From assembly GCF_019264375.1 (NCBI RefSeq), contig NZ_JAHVAI010000001.1:248001-312000 (forward strand): a stretch of DNA of 64,000 nt, written 5' to 3'. The notes beneath the pieces were generated by a model. The model ran no database searches. It was not told the DNA's origin and worked only from the letters and a program-made list of their open reading frames with translations. Within the stretch, counting starts at the first letter, position 1; the number at the start of each line of letters is the position of its first letter. Source of the DNA: Sedimentimonas flavescens. GTDB lineage: Bacteria > Pseudomonadota > Alphaproteobacteria > Rhodobacterales > Rhodobacteraceae. Of the stretch, positions 1 through 8,630 are shown in pieces. Both the position numbers and the translations under genes were made by a program.

Positions 1-493
1 CAAGGAGGTCGCCCGTGACGGCCAGCACCTAGGTGAGATCGTGATCCGGGGCAACGCCACGATGAAGGGTTATTTCAAGAACCCCGAGGCCACCCGCGAG
101 GCCTTCAAGGACGGCTGGTTCCACTCGGGCGACATCGCCTTCATGCACCCGGATGGCTATATCAAGATCACCGACCGCGCCAAGGACATCATCATTTCGG
201 GCGGCGAGAACGTCTCCTCGGTCGAGGTCGAGGGTGTGATCGCGGCGCATCCGGCGGTGCTGCTGGCCTCGGTCGTGGCGAAGCCCGACGAGAAATGGGG
301 CGAGGTGCCCTGCGCCTTCATCGAGCTGAAGGAAGGCGCCAGCGTCACCGAGGAAGAGATCGTCAAGTTCTGCCGTGAACGACTGGCGGGCTTCAAGACG
401 CCCAAGCGTGTTATCTTCGCGGACCTGCCGAAAACCTCGACCGGCAAGATCCAGAAGTTCGAGCTGCGCGCCGTCGCCAAGCTGCTCGACTGA
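1..493 (+). CDS. Acyl-CoA ligase (AMP-binding family), C-terminal part, cut by window edge
   Basis: The gene enters from the left edge in frame 2 and only its last 163 codons are present. They form the C-terminal part of an acyl-activating enzyme that makes acyl-CoA from a carboxylic acid, ATP and CoA. Visible marks are the GWFHSGD segment, the hinge region DRAKDIIISGGENV and, near the end, PKTSTGKIQKFELR, whose first lysine after TG is the usual catalytic lysine of the adenylating half-reaction. The sequence resembles medium-chain or methylmercaptopropionate ligases (DmdB/FadD-like), but the substrate pocket lies outside the window, so the substrate is unknown. A strong hairpin terminator follows 23 bases after the stop. 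Family is confident, substrate is not. Confidence 0.9.
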   Translation, partial: KEVARDGQHLGEIVIRGNATMKGYFKNPEATREAFKDGWFHSGDIAFMHPDGYIKITDRAKDIIISGGENVSSVEVEGVIAAHPAVLLASVVAKPDEKWGEVPCAFIELKEGASVTEEEIVKFCRERLAGFKTPKRVIFADLPKTSTGKIQKFELRAVAKLLD

Positions 494-516
494 GCCAAGG
501 ATCGGCACAAAGTTGC

Positions 517-542
517 AAAGGGGGGCCAAGCGCCCCCCTTTT
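517..542 (+). terminator. Rho-independent terminator after the acyl-CoA ligase gene
   Basis: A perfect 10-bp stem (517-526 AAAGGGGGGC with 532-541 GCCCCCCTTT), a 5-base loop and a T run form a textbook intrinsic terminator. Confidence 0.85.
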
Positions 543-617
543 CCCATCCCTTGCCGCAATTGACCCCGGGGCGCGTTAGGCTATCCTGCGCCAAACAAGA
601 GCAGTTCAAAGGTCCAA

Positions 618-1631
618 ATGACCGCACTCCCGCAATACGAGCGCCTCGAAGCGCCCGGCATCTGGCGTGAAAGCCCCGAGGCACAGCGCCAAGAGGTGAT
701 CGTGTCCTTTGGTGACGCGACGCTGGTGATTGCGGATGACCGCTCGGTCAAGGCGCTGGCGCATTGGTCGCTGCCCGCACTGGTGCGGCGCAACCCCGGC
801 AAGCTGCCCGCAATCTACGCCCCCTCGGACGAGCCGGGCGAAGAGTTGGAGATCGACGACGAGACCATGGTCGAGGCGATCGAGCGGGTGCACTCGATCC
901 TCGAGTCGCGCCGCCCGCATCCGGGGCGCCTGCGCGGCTGGCTGACAGGGGGCACGCTGGCCTTGGCGGGTTTGCTGGCGGTGTTCTGGCTACCCGGCGC
1001 GCTGATTGCACAGGCCGCGCGGGTCGCCCCGCAGGCCAAACGCGTCGAGATCGGGCATCAGGTGCTGGCCGAGCTGACCACGCTAACCGGAATGCCCTGC
1101 TCAACCGGGCAAGGACGACGAGCGTTGAATGCCCTGAGAACGCGGCTTGCAGGCCCCGAAGAGATCGTGGTTTTGCCGCAGGCCCTGAAAGGTGCGCGGC
1201 GTCTGCCGGGCAAGGTCGTGGCAATCGGGCGCGATACGATCTCGGGCCTCGATACGCCCGAGGTCGCCGCAGGGCATATCATCGCGGCAGAACTGGCCAG
1301 TGCTGGCGAGGATCCGCTGCTGACACTGCTCGAATGGGCCGGGGCGAGCGCGGCCTTTCGCCTGCTGACCACGGGCGATCTGCCCGATTCAGCGCTGCGC
1401 GGCTATGGTCAGGTGTTGCTGGCAAACCCGCCCGCGATGCCGGATACCGACAGCTTGCTTGCGGCCTTCGCACAGGCAGGCGTTTCCTCAACCCCCTATG
1501 CCTATTCGCTCGATCCCTCGGGCGAAAGCGTGCTGTCGGTGATCGAGGCCGACCCGTTCAAGGGCGCCCCCGCCCCGCGCCCGGTTCTGGATGACGCGCA
1601 ATGGATCGCGTTGCGCGAGATTTGCGACTGA
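618..1631 (+). CDS. Membrane-anchored protein of unknown function, possibly a degenerate M48-like peptidase
   Basis: A 337-residue protein I cannot assign to a named family. The first 105 residues are soluble and acidic, followed by one clear membrane segment (about 109-129: LTGGTLALAGLLAVFWLPGA), then a soluble C-terminal domain of about 200 residues. The segment GKVVAIGRDTISGLDTPEVAAGHIIAAELA has the layout of the active-site region of M48 metallopeptidases, with a hydrophobic strand, a short loop and a helix beginning with H, but the HExxH zinc motif reads HIIAA, so catalysis would be lost. That similarity is my inference from pattern only. The start ATG at 618 has a weak upstream AAAGG. 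The gene stands alone and converges with the SPOR gene, one base apart. Confidence 0.7.
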   Translation: MTALPQYERLEAPGIWRESPEAQRQEVIVSFGDATLVIADDRSVKALAHWSLPALVRRNPGKLPAIYAPSDEPGEELEIDDETMVEAIERVHSILESRRPHPGRLRGWLTGGTLALAGLLAVFWLPGALIAQAARVAPQAKRVEIGHQVLAELTTLTGMPCSTGQGRRALNALRTRLAGPEEIVVLPQALKGARRLPGKVVAIGRDTISGLDTPEVAAGHIIAAELASAGEDPLLTLLEWAGASAAFRLLTTGDLPDSALRGYGQVLLANPPAMPDTDSLLAAFAQAGVSSTPYAYSLDPSGESVLSVIEADPFKGAPAPRPVLDDAQWIALREICD

Positions 1632-1632
1632 T

Positions 1633-2295
1633 CTAGCGGAGATAAGCGTCCGAGAAGCCGGCACGGCGCACGGCGCGCAGGGCCTCTTGCAGCTCCACCG
1701 GCGCCAGCGGACCGGCAAAGACGATCGTCAGCCCGCTGACCTGCTGGGTCGAGACCGGCAGACCGAGGGCGTGCAGCCGCGCCTTGGCACGCTCGGCGTT
1801 CTGGGCAATTCCAAAGGCCCCGACCTGCACATATTTGCCAGCCAGCGGGTCTTTGCGCACAGGGGTCTTCTTCTTGGCGGGCTTGGCGGGGCGCGGTGCT
1901 TCGATCACCGGCTCGGCGGTCTTCACAGGCGCGGGCTTGGCGACCTCGACGGGCGCGGGTTCCGCCAACACCGGCGGGGCCGCGGGCAGCGTCAGTTCCT
2001 GCTCGGGCAAGGCCGCGGGCGGCACAGCCTGAACGGGCGGTTCGGCGATCTCCACGACCTTGGGGCTCGGCGGATAGCCGCAAAGCGGCAACCCGTCGCG
2101 CGTCACGCGCGCCACCCATTTCGCCTCGCCCCCCGCGCCTTCCAGCAGAAAGACGCAGCCCATGGAGTCGACATATTGGCGCCCGACGAAACCCGGTGGC
2201 GGCAGTTCGGCCGGACCGATGGTTTCGGCCCAAGCCGCTGGACTGCAGAAAAATGCCGCCATCGCCGCCGATGCAATCCCGCGCCCAAGCCTCAT
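1633..2295 (-). CDS. Secreted SPOR-domain protein
   Basis: A 220-residue protein with a typical signal peptide (MRLGRGIASAAMAAFFCSPAAWA, probable cleavage after AWA), a short N-terminal domain with two cysteines, a long Pro/Ala/Val/Lys-rich linker (about residues 75-145) and a C-terminal SPOR domain beginning KYVQVGAFG. SPOR domains bind denuded glycan strands of peptidoglycan, so the protein probably sits at the septum or wall in the periplasm. The ATG at 2295 is chosen because the signal peptide begins there; the reading frame stays open further upstream without signal-like sequence. The gene follows upp on the same strand with a 64-base gap and may be read through from it. Confidence 0.8.
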   Translation of the reverse strand: MRLGRGIASAAMAAFFCSPAAWAETIGPAELPPPGFVGRQYVDSMGCVFLLEGAGGEAKWVARVTRDGLPLCGYPPSPKVVEIAEPPVQAVPPAALPEQELTLPAAPPVLAEPAPVEVAKPAPVKTAEPVIEAPRPAKPAKKKTPVRKDPLAGKYVQVGAFGIAQNAERAKARLHALGLPVSTQQVSGLTIVFAGPLAPVELQEALRAVRRAGFSDAYLR

Positions 2296-2359
2296 CTCTG
2301 CCCCCTTATGGTTTCCCCGGAAGATGCCGCAGCTTGGCCGGACAGTAAAGCCGCCCGGA

Positions 2360-2992
2360 CTACTTGGTGCCGAACATCCGGTCGCCTGCATCGCCCAGAC
2401 CCGGCACGATATAGCCGTGATCGTTCAGCCGCTCGTCGAGCGCCGCAGTGACAATCGGCACATCGGGATGGGCCTCTTTCATGCGGGCAACGCCCTCGGG
2501 CGCGGCCAGCAAGCACAGGAAGCGGATGTTCTTGGCGCCCTTCTCCTTGAGCAGATCAATCGCCGCGACCGAGCTGTTGCCCGTGGCCAGCATCGGATCG
2601 ACCACGATCACCAGTCGGTCCTCGATCTCGGCGGGCACCTTGCAGTAATACTGCACGGGCTTGAGCGTCTCGGGGTCGCGGTAAAGCCCGATGAACCCCA
2701 CGCGCGCGGCCGGGATCAGTTCCAGAATACCGTCGAGCAGCCCGTTGCCCGCCCGCAGGATCGACACCAGCGCCAGTTTCTTGCCCTCAAGGATCGGGGC
2801 CTTCATCTCTTGCAGCGGCGTCTCGATCCATTTCGAGGTCAGCTCCATCTCGCGCGTGATCTCATAGGCCAGAAGCAGGCTGATCTCGCGCAGCAGGCGG
2901 CGGAAGGACGCGGTCGAGGTATCCTTCTCGCGCATGAGGGTCAGTTTGTGCTGCACCAGCGGATGTGTGACGACGGTCAGATGGTCGGTCAT
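2360..2992 (-). CDS. upp: Uracil phosphoribosyltransferase
   Basis: Converts uracil and PRPP to UMP in pyrimidine salvage. The 210-residue length is standard. The PRPP-binding loop [11 protein letters not shown] lies at 131-141, the flexible region [12 protein letters not shown] at about 78-89, and the C-terminal uracil-contacting segment [16 protein letters not shown] is intact. It is the last gene of a minus-strand salvage run (cdd, deoA, deoB, upp), 16 bases after the deoB stop, so uracil released by thymidine/uridine phosphorolysis can be recaptured by the product of the same transcript. Confidence 0.97.
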   Translation of the reverse strand: MTDHLTVVTHPLVQHKLTLMREKDTSTASFRRLLREISLLLAYEITREMELTSKWIETPLQEMKAPILEGKKLALVSILRAGNGLLDGILELIPAARVGFIGLYRDPETLKPVQYYCKVPAEIEDRLVIVVDPMLATGNSSVAAIDLLKEKGAKNIRFLCLLAAPEGVARMKEAHPDVPIVTAALDERLNDHGYIVPGLGDAGDRMFGTK

Positions 2993-3008
2993 GTCCCTTG
3001 TTCCATTC

Positions 3009-4232
3009 TCATTCGGTCAGAAAGCTGTGGCCTGCTCCGCGTTCGGTCAGGCCAAGATGATGGGCAAGCGTGGCGCCCAGATCGGCAAACCCGACCTGCC
3101 CGACGCAGCGCGGCGCAAGGTCGGGGCCGAAGGCCAGCACGGGCACACGTTCGCGCGTGTGGTCGGTGCCGGTCCAACTGGGGTCGTTGCCATGGTCGGC
3201 GGTGAAGATCGCCAGATCACCCGGGCGCAGCCGCGCCATGAAGCGCGCAGCCCCCGCGTCGAACCACTCCAGCGCGCGGGCGTATCCGGCAATGTCGCGG
3301 CGGTGGCCATAGAGGCTGTCGAACTCGACGAAATTGGCGAAGGTCAGGCTGCCCTCCTCGGCCTCGTCGGCCAGGCGGATCAGATGCTCCATCAGGTCGG
3401 CGTCGCCCTTGCCCTTGTGCAGATGGCTGACCCCGCGATGCGAGAAGATATCGCCGATCTTGCCGATCGCATGGGTCACTCGCCCGGCACCATAGGCCCA
3501 GTCGAGCAGCGTCGGCGCGGGCGGCGCTATGGCAAAGTCACGCCGGTTGGGCGTGCGAGTGAAATGCCCCGGCGCTCCCACGAAGGGCCGCGCGATGACT
3601 CTGCCCACCTTCATCGCGTGCAAGGTGGGCGCGAGTTCCTTGCACAGCGTCAGCAGTCGCTCAAGGCCGAAGGTCTCTTCATGCGCGGCGATCTGGAACA
3701 CGCTGTCGGCCGAGGTATAGCAGATCGGCCAGCCCGAGCGCATATGCTCGGCCCCGAGGCGCTCAATGATCGCGGTGCCGGGGGCGTGGCAATTGCCCAG
3801 GATCCCCTCGGTTCCGGCCGCGCGGGCCACCTGCGCGATCAGATCGGGGGGAAAGCTGTTCTCCATCTCGGTGAAATAGTGCCAATCCCACGGCACCGGA
3901 ACGCCCGCCAGTTCCCAATGCCCCGAGGGGGTATCCTTGCCCTTCGACACCTCGGTCGCGGCGCCCCAGATGCCCTTGGGCAGCGCACCAAGCCCCGGCG
4001 CCTTGAGGCCCGAGGCAAGCTCGACCGCCGCCCCGAGGCCAAGCGTATCGAGCGCGGGAAGGCTCAGCGGCCCGGTGCGCCCCAGATCGGCACGCCCCGC
4101 AGCACAGGCCTGCGCGATATGGCCCACGGTGTTGGCGCCGGTATCGGGGCGGCCCTCGTTGAAGAAACCCGCAGCATCGCGCGCCCCACCGATACCCACG
4201 CTGTCCATTACGATCAGGAAAGCGCGCGTCAT
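3009..4232 (-). CDS. deoB: Phosphopentomutase
   Basis: Interconverts (deoxy)ribose 1-phosphate and 5-phosphate. The 407-residue protein shows the alkaline-phosphatase-superfamily metal sites: an N-terminal MDSVGIGGA with the metal-binding Asp, the phosphorylated-Thr region [13 protein letters not shown], and a C-terminal [10 protein letters not shown] followed by [10 protein letters not shown]. The ATG overlaps the deoA stop by four bases (ATGA), indicating translational coupling. It links deoA (which yields deoxyribose 1-phosphate) to deoC, which is encoded 36 kb away in this window. Confidence 0.97.
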   Translation of the reverse strand: MTRAFLIVMDSVGIGGARDAAGFFNEGRPDTGANTVGHIAQACAAGRADLGRTGPLSLPALDTLGLGAAVELASGLKAPGLGALPKGIWGAATEVSKGKDTPSGHWELAGVPVPWDWHYFTEMENSFPPDLIAQVARAAGTEGILGNCHAPGTAIIERLGAEHMRSGWPICYTSADSVFQIAAHEETFGLERLLTLCKELAPTLHAMKVGRVIARPFVGAPGHFTRTPNRRDFAIAPPAPTLLDWAYGAGRVTHAIGKIGDIFSHRGVSHLHKGKGDADLMEHLIRLADEAEEGSLTFANFVEFDSLYGHRRDIAGYARALEWFDAGAARFMARLRPGDLAIFTADHGNDPSWTGTDHTRERVPVLAFGPDLAPRCVGQVGFADLGATLAHHLGLTERGAGHSFLTE

Positions 4233-5551
4233 GCCACATCCTCCGGGCCGATGCGTTCGTGGATCAGCGGCGGCTCGTCCGGCATCTTGCCGGTCAGCTC
4301 ATAGGCGGCCAGAACGGCCTGCACAGCGGCGTCCGCCTTGTCGTCAGTGCTGGCGTGAACCATTGCGATAGGTTCGCCGTGCTGCATCTCCTCGCCGATG
4401 ACGGCAAGACCCGACAGCCCGACCGAGGGGTTCACGCGATCAGTGCCCACCAGCCGCCCACCACCCAGATGCACGACGGCCTCCCCCAGTGCCCGCGCAT
4501 TGACGCGGGCGACGTAGCCGTCACGCGGGCTGGGAACGATACGGAACACCGGGGCCGAAGGCAGCCGGTCGGGGTAACGTTCGACGAAATCCATCGGCCC
4601 ACCAAGCGCGCCAACCATACGCCCGAAGATCTCGGCCGCGCGACCCGATTCCAGCGCATGGTCGATCAGCGCCGCGCCCTCGTCGAGATTGGCGGCCTTG
4701 CCCGCCAGCGTCAGCACCTCGCCGCCAAGCGCCGAGGTCACATCCCACAGCGCCTCGTTCACCGAGGTTCCCGTCAGCGTCTCCATCACCTCGATCACCT
4801 CCAGCGCGTTGCCGGCGGAATGGCCGAGGCTCTGGCTCATGTCGGTGATCAGCGCCGAGGTATGGCAGCCCGCGTCATTCGCCGTCCGCACAAGGCTTTG
4901 CGCCAGCGCGCGGGCATCCTCGATATCCTCCATGAACGCGCCCGAACCCACCTTGACGTCAAGCACCAGCGCACCAAGCCCGGCCGCGAGCTTCTTCGAC
5001 AGGATCGAGGCGGTGATCAGATCGATCGACTCGACGGTGCCCGAAATGTCGCGAATGCCATAAAGGCGGCGGTCGGCGGGGGCGATTTCGTCCGTCGCGC
5101 CAACGATGGCGCAGCCCACGTCCTTGACCACCTGGCGCAGGGCCTCGATGCCCGGCAGCGCGCGATAGCCCGGGATCGCCTCCATCTTGTCGAGCGTTCC
5201 GCCGGTGTGCCCCAGCCCGCGCCCCGAGATCATCGGCACATAGACCCCGCAGGCCGCCAGCGCCGGCGCCAGCAGCAGCGAGACGGAATCGCCGATCCCT
5301 CCGGTCGAATGCTTGTCCACCACCGGGCCGGGCAGATCCCAGGTCATGACTTGCCCCGAGTCGCGCATCGCCTCGGTCAGCGCCACCCGGCCATCGGTGC
5401 CGATCCCGCGCAGCAGCACGGCCATGGCGAAGGCCCCGGCCTGCGCATCCGAGACCGACCCATCCGCCAGCCCACGCGCAAACCAGCCCGCCGCCTCGGG
5501 CGCGAGGCCCTTGCCATCGCGCACCGCCAAGATGACCGAACGCGCGTCCAT
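4229..5551 (-). CDS. deoA: Thymidine phosphorylase
   Basis: Phosphorolysis of thymidine and deoxyuridine to base and deoxyribose 1-phosphate. The 440-residue protein carries the pyrimidine-phosphorylase signature: KHSTGGIGDSVSLLLAPALAACG (phosphate and metal binding) and GRGLGHTGGTLDKMEAIPGY. I chose ATG at 5551 because it overlaps the cdd stop by one base (TGATG); a GTG two codons earlier (5557) is an alternative. Second gene of the cdd-deoA-deoB-upp operon. Confidence 0.96.
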   Translation of the reverse strand: MDARSVILAVRDGKGLAPEAAGWFARGLADGSVSDAQAGAFAMAVLLRGIGTDGRVALTEAMRDSGQVMTWDLPGPVVDKHSTGGIGDSVSLLLAPALAACGVYVPMISGRGLGHTGGTLDKMEAIPGYRALPGIEALRQVVKDVGCAIVGATDEIAPADRRLYGIRDISGTVESIDLITASILSKKLAAGLGALVLDVKVGSGAFMEDIEDARALAQSLVRTANDAGCHTSALITDMSQSLGHSAGNALEVIEVMETLTGTSVNEALWDVTSALGGEVLTLAGKAANLDEGAALIDHALESGRAAEIFGRMVGALGGPMDFVERYPDRLPSAPVFRIVPSPRDGYVARVNARALGEAVVHLGGGRLVGTDRVNPSVGLSGLAVIGEEMQHGEPIAMVHASTDDKADAAVQAVLAAYELTGKMPDEPPLIHERIGPEDVA

Positions 5552-5943
5552 CAGCACCTGTCCATATGGCTCACATCGAAGCGACCGGGCAGCAATTCGC
5601 CGATCGTGGTATCGAGCCGTGCGCCATCGGTGGTGGCCAGCGTCACCGGCACGTCGGAACGTCCGAACTCGGCCAGTTTCTGACGGCAGCCGCCACAGGG
5701 CGGCACCGGCGCGGGGCTGTCTGCGATGACGGCAACTTCGATCAGTTCGGTCTCGCCCGCCGCAATCATCGCGGCAATCGCGCCGGCCTCGGCGCAGGTG
5801 CCTTCGGGATAGGCCACGTTCTCGACGTTCACGCCCTTGTAGATCGTGCCCGAGCGCCCGCGCACCGCCGCACCGACCTTGAAGCGCGAATAGGGCGCGT
5901 AGGCGTTCTCGCGCACTTCGCGCGCGGCCTCCAGAAGCGACAT
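5551..5943 (-). CDS. cdd: Cytidine deaminase
   Basis: Hydrolytic deamination of (deoxy)cytidine to (deoxy)uridine. A 130-residue, homotetramer-type enzyme with NVENVAYPEGTCAEAGAI (zinc-ligand Cys and proton-shuttle Glu in CAE) and PPCGGCRQKLAEF (the other two zinc cysteines). The start at 5943 is fixed by a strong GGAGGG ribosome site 7 bases upstream; in-frame sequence farther upstream covers that site and is not protein-like. First gene of the nucleoside-salvage operon; its promoter should lie in 5944-6124, shared with the divergent malic enzyme gene. Confidence 0.96.
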   Translation of the reverse strand: MSLLEAAREVRENAYAPYSRFKVGAAVRGRSGTIYKGVNVENVAYPEGTCAEAGAIAAMIAAGETELIEVAVIADSPAPVPPCGGCRQKLAEFGRSDVPVTLATTDGARLDTTIGELLPGRFDVSHMDRC

Positions 5944-6124
5944 CGGCCTTCCCTCCTGCATGATTTGTCCAAGCGGTTCAGTTTTCCCGATCCTGCGCCC
6001 TGCGCGGGCGCGATGCAAGCGGGATACAGCCCACACAGCCACACGCCATGGTGATGGCGCTACCAGCCTATTCCCCTACGTCAAAAAATAGTTTAAGGCT
6101 AAACCAATTCCATGGGAGGCTTTG

Positions 6125-8401
6125 ATGACCGACGCAAGACACGAAGCGGGACGCCATCCCGCGCTGGACTACCACGAGTACCCCAAACCCGGAAAACTGG
6201 AAATCCGGGCGACCAAGCCGCTGGCCAACGGCCGCGACCTGAGTCTTGCCTACTCTCCGGGCGTGGCCGAGGCCTGCCTTGAGATCAAGGCCGATCCGGC
6301 CACGGCGGCCCGCTACACCGCACGCGGAAACCTTGTTGCCGTGGTCACCAACGGCACCGCCGTACTGGGCCTTGGCAATATCGGCGCGCTGGCCTCAAAG
6401 CCCGTCATGGAGGGCAAGGCCGTCCTGTTCAAGAAGTTCGCCAATATCGACTGCTTCGATATCGAACTGGACCAGCCCGATCCCGAAAAGCTGGCCGAGA
6501 TCGTCTGCGCGATGGAACCCTCCTTCGGCGCGATCAACCTTGAGGACATCAAGGCCCCCGACTGCTTCATCGTCGAAAAGATCTGCCGCGAGCGGATGAA
6601 TATTCCGGTCTTCCACGACGACCAGCACGGCACCGCCATCGTGGTGGGCGCGGCGGCGACCAACGCGCTGCGGATCGCGGGCAAGAAGTTCGACGAGATC
6701 AAGATTGTCTCGACCGGCGGCGGCGCGGCTGGCATCGCCTGCCTCAACATGCTGCTCAAGCTGGGCGTCAAGCGCGAGAACGTCTGGCTGTGCGACATCC
6801 ACGGCCTCGTGTACGAAGGCCGCGAAGTGGACATGAACCCGCAAAAGGCCGCCTATGCCCAGGCGACCGATCTGCGCACGCTCGACCAGGTAGCCGAGGG
6901 CGCGGATATGTTCCTGGGCCTCTCCGGCCCCGGCGTGCTGACCAAGGAAATGGTCGCCAAGATGAGCGATCGCCCGATCATCTTCGCGCTGGCCAACCCC
7001 ACCCCCGAGATCCTGCCCGACCAGGTGCGCGAAGTTGCCCCCGAGGCGATCATCGCCACGGGGCGTTCGGACTTCCCCAACCAGGTCAATAACGTGCTGT
7101 GCTTCCCCTTCATCTTCCGGGGCGCATTGGACGTGGGCGCGACGACCATCAACGACGAGATGCAGCTGGCCTGTATCGAGGGGATCGCGGCGCTTGCCCG
7201 CGCCACCACCTCGGCCGAAGCCGCCGCTGCCTATCGCGGCGAAAAGCTGACCTTCGGTGCGGATTACCTGATCCCGAAGCCGTTCGACCCTCGCCTGATC
7301 GGCGTCGTGGCCTCGGCCGTGGCCAAGGCCGCGATGGAGACCGGCGTCGCCACCCGCCCGATCGAGGATCTGTCGGCCTACAAGCGCAAGCTCGATGGTT
7401 CGGTCTTCAAGTCGGCCCTGCTCATGCGCCCGGTCTTCGAGGCCGCTGCCACGGCGACGCGCCGCATCCTCTTCACCGAGGGCGAGGACGAACGCGTCCT
7501 GCGCGCCGCGAATGCGATGATGGAGGAAACCACCGACCGCCCGATCCTGATCGGTCGCCCGGAGGTCATCGAGCGCCGCTGCGAACGCGCCGGCCTGCCG
7601 CTCAAGCTCTCGGAGCTTGAGATCGTGAACCCCGAGAACGATCCGCGCTACCGCGATTACTGGGAAACCTACCACCATCTGATGGCGCGGCGCGGCGTGA
7701 CCCCCGATCTGGCGCGCGCGATCATGCGCACCAACACCACCGCCATCGGCGCGGTCGCAGTCCATCGCGGCGACGCCGACAGCATGATCTGTGGCACCTT
7801 CGGGCAGTATCTGTGGCACCTCAACTACATCAGCCAGGTGCTGGCGCATGACGGGCTGCACCCGGTCGGCGCGCTCAGCCTGATGATCCTTGAGGACGGG
7901 CCGCTGTTCATCGCCGACACCCATGTGCACCACGAGCCGACCCCGGCGGAGATCACCGAAACCGTGATGGGCGCCGCGCGTCATGTGCGCCGCTTCGGCC
8001 TGACGCCCAAGATCGCGCTATGCTCGCACAGCCAGTTCGGCAACCTCGACACCGACTCGGCCCGCCGGATGCGCGCCGCGCTTGAGATGCTCGACACAGC
8101 CGAGCCCGATTTCATCTATGAGGGCGAAATGCACCTGGACGCCGCACTCGATCCCGCCATTCGGGGTCGCCTGCTGCCCGACAGCCGCCTGCAAGGCACC
8201 GCCAATGTTCTGGTCTTCGCCAATACCGACGCTGCCTCTGGCGTGCGCAACATCCTCAAGGCCAAGGCCGGCGGCCTTGAGGTTGGCCCGCTTCTGATGG
8301 GCATGGGCAACAAAGCGCATATCGTCACGCCTTCGATCACCGCGCGCGGCCTGCTGAACATGTCCGCCATCGCCGGTACACCGGTCGCGCATTACAGCTG
8401 A
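6125..8401 (+). CDS. maeB: NADP-dependent malic enzyme with C-terminal phosphotransacetylase-like domain
   Basis: Oxidative decarboxylation of malate to pyruvate with NAD(P)+. The 758-residue protein has an N-terminal malic enzyme half (to about residue 430) with [42 protein letters not shown] and the Rossmann segment [13 protein letters not shown]. The C-terminal half (about 430-758) is a PTA/PTB domain ([17 protein letters not shown] and later [15 protein letters not shown]), which in MaeB proteins is regulatory, sensing acetyl-CoA, rather than catalytic. ATG at 6125 follows GGGAGG (6114-6119). A perfect 10-bp hairpin follows the stop. The protein balances C4 and C3 pools, relevant next to prpE because propionate enters as succinyl-CoA. 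Confidence 0.95.
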   Translation: MTDARHEAGRHPALDYHEYPKPGKLEIRATKPLANGRDLSLAYSPGVAEACLEIKADPATAARYTARGNLVAVVTNGTAVLGLGNIGALASKPVMEGKAVLFKKFANIDCFDIELDQPDPEKLAEIVCAMEPSFGAINLEDIKAPDCFIVEKICRERMNIPVFHDDQHGTAIVVGAAATNALRIAGKKFDEIKIVSTGGGAAGIACLNMLLKLGVKRENVWLCDIHGLVYEGREVDMNPQKAAYAQATDLRTLDQVAEGADMFLGLSGPGVLTKEMVAKMSDRPIIFALANPTPEILPDQVREVAPEAIIATGRSDFPNQVNNVLCFPFIFRGALDVGATTINDEMQLACIEGIAALARATTSAEAAAAYRGEKLTFGADYLIPKPFDPRLIGVVASAVAKAAMETGVATRPIEDLSAYKRKLDGSVFKSALLMRPVFEAAATATRRILFTEGEDERVLRAANAMMEETTDRPILIGRPEVIERRCERAGLPLKLSELEIVNPENDPRYRDYWETYHHLMARRGVTPDLARAIMRTNTTAIGAVAVHRGDADSMICGTFGQYLWHLNYISQVLAHDGLHPVGALSLMILEDGPLFIADTHVHHEPTPAEITETVMGAARHVRRFGLTPKIALCSHSQFGNLDTDSARRMRAALEMLDTAEPDFIYEGEMHLDAALDPAIRGRLLPDSRLQGTANVLVFANTDAASGVRNILKAKAGGLEVGPLLMGMGNKAHIVTPSITARGLLNMSAIAGTPVAHYS

Positions 8402-8407
8402 CACAGG

Positions 8408-8431
8408 GGCGGGCGGAGACATCCGCCCGCC
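8408..8431 (+). terminator. GC hairpin after maeB
   Basis: A perfect 10-bp stem (8408-8417 GGCGGGCGGA with 8422-8431 TCCGCCCGCC) and a 4-base loop lies 6 bases after the maeB stop. There is no T run, so it may act as a 3' stabiliser or a factor-assisted terminator. Confidence 0.6.
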
Positions 8432-8537
8432 TTGCAAACTTCGCAAATTTGCAAAGCCTCCACCAGACACACACACGTCTGCATAGATAAAACGGCTTTG
8501 CAAAAATTTGCCACCTGAATCGGCACGATTCTGCAAA
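8431..8537 (+). promoter_or_regulatory. Array of TTTGCAAA-type operator half-sites before prpE (ScfR/PccR-like)
   Basis: Six copies or near copies of TTTGCAAA lie in about 107 bases: CTTGCAAA 8431-8438, TTCGCAAA 8440-8447, TTTGCAAA 8448-8455, TTTGCAAA 8497-8504, TTTGCCAC 8507-8514 and TCTGCAAA 8530-8537. Known biology: PccR, a short-chain fatty acyl-CoA regulator in Rhodobacter sphaeroides, controls propionyl-CoA genes through paired TTTGCAAA sites. Inference: a homologue encoded elsewhere binds here and ties prpE expression to propionyl-CoA. Half-site spacings here (0, 1, 2 bases and longer) differ from the four-base spacing I recall for PccR. The region is otherwise AT-rich and without a gene. 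Confidence 0.7.
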
Positions 8538-8630
8538 TTTTTTTCACCTTCACATTATGACGGGCGGTAACATTCTTGCTCGAATCTTTCAGGCTGCCTA
8601 ACAAGCTCTCAAGCTTGGAGGAGGCATACT

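Noticed and set aside
6091-6104. GTTTA-AGGC-TAAAC inverted repeat before maeB
   Set aside because: Only 5-bp arms in an AT-rich stretch; too weak to call an operator.
8431-8537. CRISPR-like or tandem repeat reading of the TTTGCAAA copies
   Set aside because: Units are only 8 bases with irregular spacing; operator half-sites explain them.
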